64,000 nt of DNA, from NCBI GenBank assembly GCA_030278955.1, contig JAOANR010000008.1, positions 43,259,301 through 43,323,300 of the forward strand, read 5' to 3'. A program made the translations under genes and the position numbers. Each line of letters begins with the position of its first letter. Position 1 is the first letter of the stretch. Of the stretch, positions 33,792-45,174 are shown piece after piece. The notes under the pieces are model-generated. The model was given only the letters and a program-made list of their open reading frames with translations. It made no database searches and was not told where the DNA came from. Origin of the DNA: Hygrophila difformis (taxonomy: Eukaryota > Streptophyta > Magnoliopsida > Lamiales > Acanthaceae).

Positions 33792-36449
33792 TGTAATACC
33801 CGAGAATTTTATATCAATAAATACAATAAATAAATAAATAAATAATTAAAAGAATAAATGAGAAATGGAATTTAATCCAAGAGGGAATTAAAGTTAAAGA
33901 TAAATTAATTAAATAAATGGTCCCAAGATAACCCAATACCAATGGACCCGATAATTCGGACCGTAATTTAATTATGATCCAAATAAAATTAAAATAGGAA
34001 TTTGGAGCCCAAAGATCAGCCCGAAAATTGGAGCCGAAGAACATAGGAGGATAGAAGTCCGAAAGAGAGGAGAAAAGGCCCGACGGATCGCACGACCCGG
34101 CCCGGACCGAAGTCCAGGCCAAGGCCGCACGGCCTCTGCTCGTTCCGGAGCATTTCGCGCGCCACCACCGCGCCAGTGGACAAGAACGACCCCTGCGAGA
34201 TTCTCTCGCCCGATTTCGAATTTTTCGACTTCGGTTGCTTACCTTTCGGCCCAAGACACTCCAAGACAGATCTTGGACGTCCTATGGGTCTCCTAACTCT
34301 ATAAATACCCATCCTCTTCGACCCCGGACGATTTTCAAACTCTTCGAAAACCCTATACGTTTCAAACTCTAAATTCCTAGTCGTCGGAGGCACGAAGGCA
34401 ACAAGGACAAAATCTTGGACAAAAATTCAGAGGATTTTCAGTCGTGGTTGGTAAGGGTTGTCCATATTTTCCATTCAAAACTCAAATCTTAATCTAACTT
34501 ATTCCATTTCCTTCCTAAAACCCTGGACCGGACGCGTAGAGGGAGAACGAAGGATCTCGGAGGGAGAACGGAGGACGTGGAAGCAACGCCTACAAATCTT
34601 AATCTAACTATGGTTTTGGGTGTATAAAATTAACCGAACACATAGATCTAATAACAAAAAAAAAAACCTAATTAAAATCTGTCTACACCGGCGCAACGTT
34701 TTTATTTGAATTATTCGGACCATTTAAAACGTTCAAACGAGAAAACTTAAAACATGAAATGTGTTCCTAAGACATTGATCTACGTTTTGTAGAATTTCAT
34801 AATTTTTGGTTAAGTTTTGATACCCGAAATTCGAACTAGAAGAACCTGTTTTTAATTTGGATCTTGAAATGGGACATAATCATATTTCGAACTTGTTGGT
34901 GATTTTTACCATAGATCTAGGCCGATTTAGGATTAGTGTTGAACATAAAAATTGTAGATCTATAAGTCTGGAATACCACTGTAAATTTTAGAATTTTTCG
35001 TCAAGATTTGGACCTCCGAATTCGAACCGAACCAATCTGCGTTTTCTTCGAACTTCTAAAAATTGACAGAATGGGTTTCTGAATTTAATCCGATTTTTCT
35101 TAATTGATCCGGTTGGAATTAGGTCTCGAGTTCTAAATAAAAGTTGTAGATAAATGTGTTAGAAGTAAGCCTGTAAATTTTCGTTAAGTTTGGTGCGCAT
35201 TTGTATGTTAAAATTAGATCTTTCAAAACTGCTACGTCTGAATCCGGGCAGAACACTATTTTTGTACAAAATCTCATTTTTGACTTGCTTCCTTAATCCG
35301 GATTGAAATAGTTAAAACACGAAACTTGTTCGTTAGTGTGTTGGCGAGCTACTGCTTAAATTTCAGAATTTTTGGTCGTGAAATGGATTTTCAAATGATA
35401 TTGGAGCGAACAGCGTCCTGTGAAAGTATATTTTTGAGAAACTTGCTAAATTTGTGAAATTGGCTTTACTATACAAACAAATTAATTCTTTTTTTGAAAT
35501 AAATAAAATAAAAAGTTTTTGAAAAATCCCCTTTGAAACTTGATTAAAATGTTATGTAGGGGGTGAGTGCTCTGTAGGGTGCCCTCCTAGCTTTGCACAT
35601 CGTGCCTGATTGGACGATGGTGTTGAAATATGTGAGATATGCGAAATTATGCCAAAACGGCGAGATATTTTGGGCCTACACTCTCGGGAGTATCCGTATG
35701 GGTTTCCCGAGGCTCCGGAGTGGTACTGGGTATGGCGGATTTGGCGTAGGCCAAGGCTACTTGAAAAACTGTAGAGATTGCAATGCAATCGAGAAAAACT
35801 TGAGATACCTGATCTTGGAGTAATTGGGGATAATTAAAAGATTTTATTTGTTGCTTTATTATTTATTGCCTTTATTTAAATTATATTATATGCATGACTG
35901 GCTAGAATCCATGTTTTTAAATTATGCAAGTTATTTATTCAATTAAATTAAATTATTTATTATCGCGTAGCATGTTTTTATTTAAATTAAATTAATGGCT
36001 TTAAAACCCCTTAATCATGCTAGGTGTTAACTTACTCAGCATGTTTTGCTGACCCAAACCATTTTTCTCTTTTTCTTTCAGAGTATGAGGACTATGCATG
36101 ATCATATGCATACATGGAAACATTTGGGGGAAAACACTATTTTAAATTCTTGCATTTACTTATGACTGCATGAACGGGCTTATTTAACCCGTGTTTTGGC
36201 CATGTTGAACCCATATTTAAATTTCCGTTGTATTACATATATTTATATTTAGATATTATTTTTCCGCTGCAAATTATTTATTATTATTTTCGAGTTATAT
36301 ATGATGGGCTGTTTTATTTATTTAAAATGTTTTGAATACTGCCATACCATAGCCTTGCATCTCTCTAGCAAGCTCGAAGAAATCGTGTCTTGCTAGAGAG
36401 GTGTGGCGGTGACATCCCGACCTGGGTTATCAAAAATCGGAGTGTTACA
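33792..36449 (+). repeat. 3' LTR of element D
   Basis: 2,658 bp from TGTAATACCCGAG to GGAGTGTTACA. It preserves the uninterrupted sites of the TRIM (near 34480) and of element B (near 35720). Apparent ORFs at 33814-34393 are on the opposite strand across the GC-rich U3 and I reject them as genes. Confidence 0.9.
34300..34307 (+). promoter_or_regulatory. TATA box of D 3' LTR
   Basis: TATAAATA about 508 bp into the LTR, implying a U3 near 540 bp and more than 2 kb of R-U5. Confidence 0.72.
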
Positions 36450-36873
36450 GGCGCATGTGCTGGAAATGAGGGATAAGAATTAGAACCAAAAACACTACTC
36501 ACTCTATCACCAAAAAAATATTTTAATATCATACCTGAACTGCCAAAAACATTTTTGATTACCTTCCATCAAAGCAATACCAACATTTGGCAGGTTTCCT
36601 AAGTAGTCATAATTTCCGAAAGTAATTAGTACTATACAAATTAACACTAAATACAATTAATAAGTCAAAAACTAACCCACATTTATGGCAATGAAATCCA
36701 TTAAAACCGTGCTCAGCAAATTCACTCAAAAACGGAATTGGTTTACGAGTAGAATCTTTATATGCAGAACGTGTTGTTTTTGGGTGTAGTTGTGCTGAAT
36801 GTTTTTTAAACATTATGTATTTAATGAATAATAAATTTTATTACCATAATAGTTGTGAGTAATTGTTGGAACT
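36450..36873. other. Spacer between elements D and E, unassigned
   Basis: AT-rich sequence without LTR homology here. A 68-residue minus-strand frame (36607-36813) has a CHKCG pair (FHCHKCGLVF) that might be a zinc-binding remnant of a DNA transposase or host gene; I do not recognise it. This may be the oldest sequence in the window. Confidence 0.4.
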
Positions 36874-38814
36874 TGTAATACCCGAGAAATCAAGGTCGAG
36901 AAATTTAAATCCAAAATTAAAGAATTGAATTTAATTGTTAAAGTCGAAATAATTCCGGGAGAGCGGAATTAATTATTTTCGGACGATAATGACTCGGAAT
37001 AGGATTACCGAATTATTCCAACGAACCCCGAAAATTCCCATATTTTAATTTAAGAATAAATCAGGATATTAAATATTTATATATTAAAAAAAGGGGGAGG
37101 TGGTGCCCGGCCCCTCCTTTGGGCGCCGCCAAGGCCAGCCGGCGCCCACTTGGGCACACCAGCGGGCTGAGACGCGGTTTACGCATTTTCAACCATTTAA
37201 TTCGACTCCAAGTGCTTTGAATCGATCCATACTCATTCCTTAGACCTCAATGGATGTATTAGGACCCTTTGGGATGGATTTATTGAACCTTGAACTCCCC
37301 ACAAGTTGATTAAGGAAGGATACATGTACAAGAATGGATTAGTGGATGGAATGGATGAATTTGGAAGGATGAATGAGTTGGTGGGCTTCAATTTTCGAGG
37401 TGCTTGACATCATTAACCCCCAACACTTCCAAGGTTCTTTAAGGCTTCCATTGGGAACCTTATCACTCCTTAATGTACCCCAAAACCACCCCTCATCCCA
37501 TTAGTCCGAATTTCAGATTTCATTGGAGTGTTGGTAAGAGTTGTGCGTTGTTCTCCGGTTTCCAGGGAGTTTGGTCGAGAATCCAACCTTCCAATTCGAT
37601 CATCCACTAGGTAAGGAGGTTGTATACTACATCTATTTTAGATTCGGATTTCATGTATCAAACTAAGGATTTTGCCCAACAACTCCAATATTAGGTGCAT
37701 TCGGTAGAGTGTAGATTCGTGGGACTGTTCTAGGACGTTTTTGGAGATTCCAAGGAGAGGATTTCGACACCAATCCAACCTAAGGTAAGTTAATGCCATA
37801 CACACCAAAGATTAGACGTTTTTGTTGAGTAGAATCCAAGTTCTAGATCTTTTTCTATCGTATGCCAAATCTGTCAGCAATTCGGTTCTGTGTAGAGTTC
37901 CTGTTGTTCGCCATTTTTGACTTAGATCCGATCCTCTTTTCGAAATCTTTTATAATGAAAGTTGTTCCTAACACACTGAAGTTTATGCCTGTAAATTTTC
38001 ATAAGTTTTGGAATCCATTTACTTGTCAAATCCGATCTGGTTTAGCATTAGAAGTTGCTGTCAATTCTGTCTTTGATTGAGTCCGAATTTGTATGGAGTT
38101 TTAGACCATCCTTTTATTGATTTCTCTCATTGAGATATTCATGAAAGTTGTTTATATGTGTGTCTAATTTGTCCCTGTCAAATTTTACAATTTTTGGAAG
38201 TGTATTGTGATAGTTATGAATTTATTTCCACCTGTTGCCCGAAAATCGCTGAAGGGTTAATTTTGAAAGAGTAGGGTTTTCTGTAATCGCCGCATTTGGC
38301 CTAGATGGAGTCCGAAAATCAAAATGGCTATTTCTACAAAAATTTCTTATTTTATGTTTTTTAGCCTCTGTGTGATACCCCGTAATAATGTGTAAGTATT
38401 TATTTTTGAGTTCGACTCGACAATATGTATTTCAAATAAAAAATAAACAAATTCAAATTGTTTTGAACTACGTAATGGCTTGATCCCTTTCCAGGGTACG
38501 TAGGCAATTCGGAAATCTCAATTCTGAGTTCAGTCATAATATAATATAAAAATAAAGAAAACATGATACGAACGAAAAAGACCCTATTTATATTTCCGCT
38601 GCTATATCTATATATAAATATTACATTCCGCTGCAACTTAGATAATACTATGTAATGATTTTTACTATCTATTATTGAATGGGCTGTTAGAAATGTTTTA
38701 AATTCTGAAAAACCATAGCCTTGCATCTCTCTAGCAAGCTCGAAGAAGTCGTGTCTTGCTAGGGAGGTATGGCGGTGACATCCCGGCCTGGGTTATCAAA
38801 ACCGGGGTGTTACA
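36874..38814 (+). repeat. 5' LTR of element E, composite
   Basis: Starts TGTAATACCCGAG and ends GGGGTGTTACA. The first 1.5 kb differs from the B/C/D LTRs and has a GC-rich GGTGCCCGGCCCC stretch near 37100. From 38371 (TGTGATACCCCG) it repeats the PPT-flanked relic block of element C and jumps near 38580 to the LTR end, so 38371-38814 looks like a second, internally deleted LTR fused behind a truncated one. Confidence 0.65.
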
Positions 38815-38817
38815 AGT

Positions 38818-38953
38818 TGGTATCAGAGCCCAGTTTATTTTAAAGCTATTATTTTTAAGCTAATATCTGATACCAAAGTTGGTATCAGAGCCCGATTTAT
38901 TTTAAATCTACTATTTTAAGCTAATATCTGATACCAAAGTTGGTATCAGAGCC
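38818..38953 (+). repeat. Three tandem primer binding sites of element E
   Basis: TGGTATCAGAGCC occurs at 38818-38830, 38880-38892 and 38941-38953, spaced 62 and 61 bp, each inside a repeat of the following leader sequence. Copies 2 and 3 are each preceded by an inverted copy, CTGATACCA, so each PBS could fold into a hairpin. Confidence 0.9.
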
Positions 38954-39539
38954 TGGATATTTTTAAACTATTATTTTAAACCATTATTATTTCTAAATTA
39001 ATATTTCTAAAGCTATTATTATTTTAAAGCTATTATTTTTAGAAACCCAAAATTTTGTAGCCTAAATATTTCCCTTAGCCCAATAATTTATATACTTACT
39101 AATTTGGGCCCAACTTTTAAGCCCAATTATTTTTAAGGCCCAATACGTATATTTTAAATTAGAACCCAAACATTATTTTGGCCCAAGGCCCAAACAACAC
39201 TACTATTAGTTTTAATTAATTAGTTCACCATGGGAATAATTTTTTTTTTTAAAAAAAATCCCATGGGGAAAATAAATATAGTGCATGAAATTATTATTGG
39301 GGGGTTGCATTTCATTTGCATGCATGCATCTTTGACTGTATGTTGCTAACCCTTCTAGGTGGATTACCTTTGCTAAATAATATTCTCGACTTCACATCGA
39401 CTTAGAAGAACTAACTTGAGACTAATCTTATCTTAGTCTTAGATCTTAATCATCTATGCTTAGCGTGCGCATGTTTAATCTCTGCCTTCTTTCATAGATC
39501 TTCACCTAGTTGATATATTATGACTTGTCGAGTAACCTA
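38954..39539 (+). other. 5' leader of element E
   Basis: AT-rich leader with GGCCCAA/AGCCCAA words as in A, B and D. No gene seen. Confidence 0.55.
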
Positions 39540-40178
39540 ATGATAAAAACGATGAACACATACATTGACTCCCAACAGAATAGACGATACTTTAAACACT
39601 GCATAGCTTTAGCTGACCTACAACACTTCTGGAATTTAGGAGCGGCTAACCAAGAACGCATAAATAACCTAGAGGCTCCACTGGAAAAAAAAAAACTTCA
39701 TGCGTTAAACAACAACAACAAACCACCATACATTAAACAACTCCTAACGATGCATGTTGATCTAACAACACCACTTAAATACCCTATCAAGTCCATAGGA
39801 TCTAACAGAATGGCACCGAGAGGAAGACCACGAAACCAACCCGTTCAACAAAACACTAATGAAGTGCCACAATACTCCATTGAGCCAGCTCAACATGTAG
39901 GCGAACATAACCAAGGAGGACAAGCAGCCCCTATGCCTGATAACGCAGACGGACGCCTAAAGACCATAGGGGAAGCTCTGGTCGCCTTAGGGAACGCCCT
40001 AGTCAACCAGGGGCGGGACAAGAGTGATGGCAACCACAGAAACGATAAAAAGTCGGGTAGAAGCCACCTTCGTGGAGGCCCGAATAGACCGCCTCGAGGC
40101 AACAATAGAAGAAACAACGGGATAGTCTTCAACAATAGTGGCTACGTGCCGCCATGTCCAAGGTGTGCCAAACCACAT
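39540..40178 (+). pseudogene. ORF0-gag fusion of element E, interrupted by the Athila element
   Basis: One open frame runs from an ORF0-like start (MIKTMNTYIDSQQ) without a stop into gag, whose own start MAPRGRPRN is at 39810. The second half of ORF0 is missing, which makes the fusion. Gag keeps its N-terminus (RLKTIGEALVALGNALVNQG), then jumps to the basic Asn/Arg-rich region, losing about 200 residues of the core domain. The zinc knuckle starts CPRCAKPH at the Athila target; the second half (LARGCPQPGACFRCG) is at 61048-61092 in the same frame once one CACAT copy is discounted. Such a gag cannot assemble particles by itself. Confidence 0.8.
40174..40178. other. Target-site duplication CACAT, left
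   Basis: CACAT immediately before the TG of the Athila LTR; identical to 61043-61047. Confidence 0.95.
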
Positions 40179-40511
40179 TGATAATGGCCAAAATTGTCCA
40201 TTATTTCCAATCCATTTCCGTGTCTGAGACGGACATTTTGATCGTGATTCCATCTTATTTCAATAAGAAAGCAGTTGAATTTGACAGATTAATGCGAGTT
40301 TGTAAAAACACTGAGCCGGTAATCAAAAGACACAAAATATGCAATTTTAATTGTATTTGTGTTAGAAAAATCCAAAAACATGAAAAAAGGAAAAAGAAAA
40401 AGAAAAAGGAATGAAAAGATGGGCAAAAGAATAAAGGAGCCCACAAAAATCCAAAAAGATGGGAAAAAGATTGAAAATCCCACAACTGAAAATTTGGTTA
40501 AGTGATTGAAG

Positions 40512-40940
40512 CACAATTCGAATTGTGAGCAATTTGAATTAATTCGAATTGCACAACAATTCGAATTGCTAAAGAGAGCAAGAAATGGTTAAGTGTTGGA
40601 AGGGATGCAGAAGGCTAGTTCGAATTATTCAAGTTCGAATTAATTCGAATTAGAGAATGAAGAGAGAAGAAACCCAAAGGCAAGAAGAAGATGCAATTCG
40701 AATTGTCCAAGTTCGAATTAATTCGAATTGGCACAAACAATTCGAATTGCCAACAAAGTGCAATGAGCCAAGCAGAAACCCTCATCCAATTCGAGAAAAG
40801 ATGTAATTCGAATTGTCTAGTTCGAATTAATTCGAATTAACACCAACAATTCGAATTGACTACTGAAGGCCAAAATTCCAGCTCAAGGAAGAGATCTCAC
40901 AATTCGAATTAATTCGAATTGATTGAGATAATTCGAACTT
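40512..40940. repeat. U3 palindrome clusters (AATTCGAATT)
   Basis: Five clusters at about 40512, 40615, 40691, 40803 and 40896. The full form is a single AATTCGAATT, 5-8 bp, a double AATTCGAATTAATTCGAATT, about 8 bp, then another single: a dyad of 55-60 bp. They lie directly upstream of the TATA box. TTCGAA holds the only CpG in most of each unit. Confidence 0.88.
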
Positions 40941-41006
40941 CACTCAACGATTCATCCATAGAAAGCTGTGCACAACACTGGTGGGCCTAGGGTTTTGAAG
41001 ATTGTC

Positions 41007-41014
41007 TATAAAAG
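41007..41014 (+). promoter_or_regulatory. TATA box of the Athila 5' LTR
   Basis: TATAAAAG 828 bp from the LTR start, after the palindrome clusters; conserved at 56985-56992. Transcription from here implies a leader of about 4.1 kb before gag. Confidence 0.78.
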
Positions 41015-41875
41015 CAGACCTTCCACAACAGAATCAAAGGATCAAGAATTTTAACCAAAAGGCAGCTTGGGACAAAAAGAACAGCAGGAGGTTCCACACC
41101 CCTTAAGGGTTAGGTAGGTAGTTTAGATTAGTTTAGTTTATTTTTCTTGCAAGTATTTTAATCTTTACAAGCTGTAATCTTAGTTTAGTATAGAAGCAGT
41201 TTGTGTAACCCTTAGAGTAGCCATTTTCCATATGTTTACATGCTTTCTATTTAGAATAAACCCTACCTTCAAGCTAATGATGGTGTTGGGTTCTTATTTT
41301 GCTTTCCAGTGTCAATACAAGGAAAATTTCCAGAAATGGTTTTATCCATCTGTTTTGGCACTCTTTAATGCTTTCCCTAGAAATTAATGCTTAGTGTTTG
41401 TTTGTTTCAACTAGGTTACATTTATTATGTCCTAGTTGACATTCAAACTTAATAAATGCATGTTTGTTGGGTTTTTGGCTTGATTTAGTGCCTTAGAGCT
41501 TCAAATAAGTGTTCTTAGGTTTTAGATGTTTTTAATGTCTGTGTTATTTTGTGTTTTAATTTTATTCTTCCTGCATTAATCTCATTTCGTGCTTCCTTAG
41601 ATAACCTGTGTGTTCTTAGTTTACTCATGTAGTTCTTAGACAACTAGATGTTTTAGGCTCTTTGATCTCTAATTTCTTGTTTGTAGAAATAGGGTTTGAA
41701 TCTGGCCAATACCCACTAGACATGCAGTTGTTTATTTCTTGAAAATCTCACTAGGGTGGCTGTGAAATGACACTGATGTGAGATGAAGGATTTAGAAAAT
41801 CTAAAACCATCATTACAGTACAGTGTTCACCTAACCCATACTTGTGAGAACAAAAATTGTGTTTGAAAATATGTG

Positions 41876-42340
41876 ATTCGAATTGAGGCAATTCGAATTA
41901 ATTCGAATTGCTGAAGGAAATTCGAATTGCATATCCAAACTATTCTCTTCATGTGGTTTTCAACCAATTCGAATTATGTCATTCGAGTTAATTCGAACTG
42001 CTACAATTCGAGTTGGGTTAAAAACCACATTGTATCCATTGCCACCCATTCATGCCTTAGTTTATTTTCCATCCTCTACCAATTCGAATTGTTGCAATTC
42101 GAATTAATTCGAATTGCTGTATAATTCGAACTCACCCTCCCTTTGAGGTAAATACCTCAGTCAATTTGAGCAAAGAAAGGAACTTCGCCAATTCGAATTG
42201 TCCAATTCGAATTAATTCGAATTGGCCAATAATTCGAATTGGGTGATGCTCCAATTTCTAGCAATGACCAATTGAGTAAGTAATACTTCATCCTTCATGC
42301 ATTCTCAATTCGAATTACCACAATAATTCGAATTGAACCA
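41876..42340. repeat. R/U5 palindrome clusters (AATTCGAATT)
   Basis: Five further clusters downstream of the TATA box with the same single-double-single design, some degenerate (ATTCGAGTTAATTCGAAC near 41973). They would be part of the transcript and could form hairpins. Confidence 0.85.
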
Positions 42341-44593
42341 TTCCCTCTATTTTGAAAACTCCAAAAATATTTTCTTTCATGAGTTGTGTAAGTTGCATGG
42401 GTGTATTGGGCCTAGGCCCAATTCACCTGAATTCTATCCATTACACATCTCAACCCATTAGTGTCCAATTATTGTGTGTTTAACACCCACACAATACCAA
42501 AAATATTTTCTTACTTTTATGTTTTCTCTTTCATTGTGTGTATGAACGGATAATGAGAAACCCCACAGATTAATGTTGGTGAAAGGTCCCTTCACAGGGA
42601 TATCGACTAACCCGTCTTCTGTGTGTCAATCATTATCTGTTATTTTGCATGATCTGGTTAGTGGTTGGTGGAAGCTTCGGCGAGCGTTCTCTTCACTAAG
42701 AGTTTCGATTAGTCACTCAGCCAATTCCTAATCAGATACAGTTTTAATTCTCCTTATCTTAATTTCTCAACCTGAATTCAAGTTGCAATAGTATTAACTG
42801 ATGCCGACCAACATCAGTTAAGACATATTACAGCAAGAAATATGTGGGTTTTTCTTCCACTCACAGACAAAAGAAAACTAAATGACGGCGGTCACCGTTG
42901 TTTGGGCTTCTTTCTGTCTACAATCATTCATCTGGGATAATTGGGAACCAGACAGCAGATGTTTGCAGTTCGGAAAACCCCAATTATCTCTGGCATTCCT
43001 TTTAGCCGATTTCTTCTCATCTCAGGCTAATTCACCTTTGTGTATCACATTCTGTCTAACCCCACCATATATTTTGGGGTATTTTATTTTCCTTTTCATA
43101 TACTTGTATGCATGATACTATTATGTAGATGTTTTGGTCTTATTGTTATTTTGGGGATCCTTCCCCTTGGACACAGAAGTCTTGATTTAAATCTGATGTT
43201 GCATAATCAACTTCCAACAAAAATTCCTTTATAAAATCCGGATCTGAGTAAGGGATAAATTCAACAGTTATGACTAATTCATCTTCCACTGGGGGTTGAT
43301 TTTGAGAGCTTAGAAGCAGAGTCAGCGATTAGGTCTCACCTAGACTGAAAGGATCTGTGTTTTAATTGAGAGTTTAGTACCTGTCTAGGGAATGATTTTC
43401 AAACATCAATTGGTTTCTCAAAATTGCTGTGTGTTGGAAATCTTGTATTAGATATCGCATTAAATCAATATCCACTTGGGTGTAGATGAGATGTGATAAA
43501 TAATACTAGAGGAACAACATATAGGCCTTGGTGAATTTCTAAGGTAAGGTCGAGTATTCCTTCGACTACTATCTTCTTCTGCTTCATTTATGGATCTGTT
43601 TCATTTAGTTTGTATCTCATAACTACCCAGATGTTGTAAGCCCTGTGGCTTATTGATATCTTGGGGGTTCTTGATCTGCATCTGGTCACCAAGACTAGGG
43701 GCTCTTTTATACTAACGGAAAGAGACGTTCTTCACAATTCCGAGTGATAGAGTTAAATGCTTTCTTCACAGCTTTCTTACTGCTTTCCTTTAAATGCTTT
43801 CATAGAGGTCACTCGGAAGAATTAGGGGCTGTCCATCTGTTAAAAGGTTTGAGAGTTATGGAATGGTTTGGGGCTTGATTTGAAACTTTGGGTGTGACAT
43901 GGGGGAATGATAGGAGTACTTGGCATGTCAACTAATGATATGTTAGGTGTTGCTTATCCACCACAGATGAATAATATGCCTTAGTATGGCCATGTGAGGG
44001 CAGTTGTGAGTCTATGGTATCTTAGAAATTGTTGTCTTAAGAGCATGTAAATTCTCACCATAAGTACCTGTCTGTTAAAGGGAACATGATGTAGAAAGCA
44101 TGAGAGTTAGCTAACTAGAGGATTATCCCAAGCTAAGATCTGTGTATAAAAATGGAAGTTTAATTGTGTTTCATCTGAATCTTGTCCAAATCTTTATTAT
44201 TTCCTCCCTGTCCCTTCTGTCATATTTAAATCTGCTTTCTAGATAGTGTAGCATACTTTTATATTGCCTTCGTAGTATAGATTTAAGTGCTTTCTCCGAT
44301 TTAGTTTACCATGCTTTGTAGAATAATTTTTACTGCTTTCATGATCTGGTTTAAATTATGTCAAGTAGTTGTTAGAAACCCTTGCAAAACTTGAAACGAG
44401 TAACCGAATGGAAAATCTTAGTAAACGACGTGGGTCCTGCTTCCATCGCACATCCTCCAGTGAACGATCCGGTACTTACTATAAATTACTGCAATTTTTG
44501 ACCCGTGCGCTTTCGGGAGCACAGTTTCGTGACACGAGTAAATAAAAATAACATTTTTGGAAAATACTCATACAGTGGGAAGATGTTCAAGAA

Positions 44594-44926
44594 TTTCATG
44601 GCAGGTATCTTCTTGACATGAAATTAAGAGAAGCATCATGGTGCAGATACCTAGAACTCTCAGGGTGACAGACTGAAGGTCCATCCCGGTTGCACTGTGA
44701 TACTTGTCAAAAGTTTCATGGCTGGAAGAACCACAGCGCCGTTTGAACCCCACAGGAGTAATAAAAAAGGGAAATCTTAATATATCCTTAAACCCATTCC
44801 ATAAATCATAACTCTTTTCATTTAATAAATCCGAACTTGGAAATTGCATTTAGACGGTTCTTCACCCCAGCAGCAGAATGAAACTTGGCTTGAGTGCAAA
44901 AGTTTCATGGCCGTTACCGGGGACTC
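44594..44926 (+). repeat. Degenerate LTR-end/PBS copies inside U5
   Basis: TTTCATGGCAGG (44594), AAAGTTTCATGGCTGG with CAGCGCCGTTT (44711-44743) and AAAGTTTCATGGCCGTTACCGGGGA (44900-44924) each resemble the true boundary at 45021-45045 followed by CAGCGCCGTTT (45051-45061). Confidence 0.75.
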
Positions 44927-45027
44927 TTGAGGCACCAGTTGAAATCACAGTTTCCTCCTTAAGCAATAAACCAGTAAAAGAATTTTCAGAAAATTACTCG
45001 TGTTGGCGAAGCTCGTCAAAAGTTTCA

Positions 45028-45045
45028 TGGCGCCGTTGCCGGGGA
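45028..45045 (+). other. Primer binding site of the Athila element (tRNA-Asp)
   Basis: TGGCGCCGTTGCCGGGGA directly after the LTR, complementary to the 3' end of plant tRNA-Asp (ending CCCCGGCAACGGCGCCA). This primer is usual for Athila. Confidence 0.92.
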
Positions 45046-45174
45046 GGATGCAGCGCCGTTTACTAGGAGAATTACATTCCTGATTTACTCATAGATAGTT
45101 CTTGTATATGTTCTTGAACCGTTACTAACCTGGGGGTTGTACAGGTACTGTCAAAAGTTTGATACCAACTGCTT

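Larger units (their letters stand above)
7168..36449 (+). mobile_element. Chromovirus D with nested insertions
   Basis: Plus strand: truncated 5' LTR (7168-9203, 28390-29118), PBS, ORF0, an antisense env-like fragment replacing gag to mid-integrase, integrase C-terminus plus chromodomain, double PPT and 3' LTR 33792-36449. The chromodomain makes it a chromovirus. Its left end was lost at the head-to-head junction, so no target duplication can be tested. Confidence 0.82.
36874..40178 (+). mobile_element. Chromovirus E, 5' half; continues at 61043-61098
   Basis: LTR, triplicated PBS, ORF0 and gag on the plus strand. The Athila element splits its gag inside the zinc knuckle. After the Athila the gag continues to 61098, where minus-strand LTR F begins. 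Pol and 3' LTR are not in the window. Confidence 0.82.
40179..45027 (+). repeat. 5' LTR of the Athila element
   Basis: Begins TGATAATGGCC, ends AAAGTTTCA. U3 is about 0.85 kb with five palindrome clusters (40512-40940) and a TATA box at 41007. R-U5 is about 4 kb, with five more palindrome clusters (41876-42340) and degenerate LTR-end/PBS copies near its end. Short frames such as 42882-43115 recur in the other LTR only because the LTRs are nearly identical; I see no protein-like features in them. Confidence 0.95.

Noticed and set aside
33814..34393. Minus-strand frames in the D 3' LTR
   Set aside because: Antisense to U3 and TATA; GC-rich composition opens the frames by chance.
40512..42340. 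AATTCGAATT clusters as heat-shock elements or a CRISPR-like array
   Set aside because: Spacing of GAA/TTC triplets does not fit nGAAnnTTCn, and repeat and spacer lengths vary without unique spacers; this is a plant LTR.
42882..43234. Conserved small ORFs in the Athila LTR, repeated at 58854-59206
   Set aside because: They are identical only because the two LTRs are nearly identical; no protein-like composition or motif.
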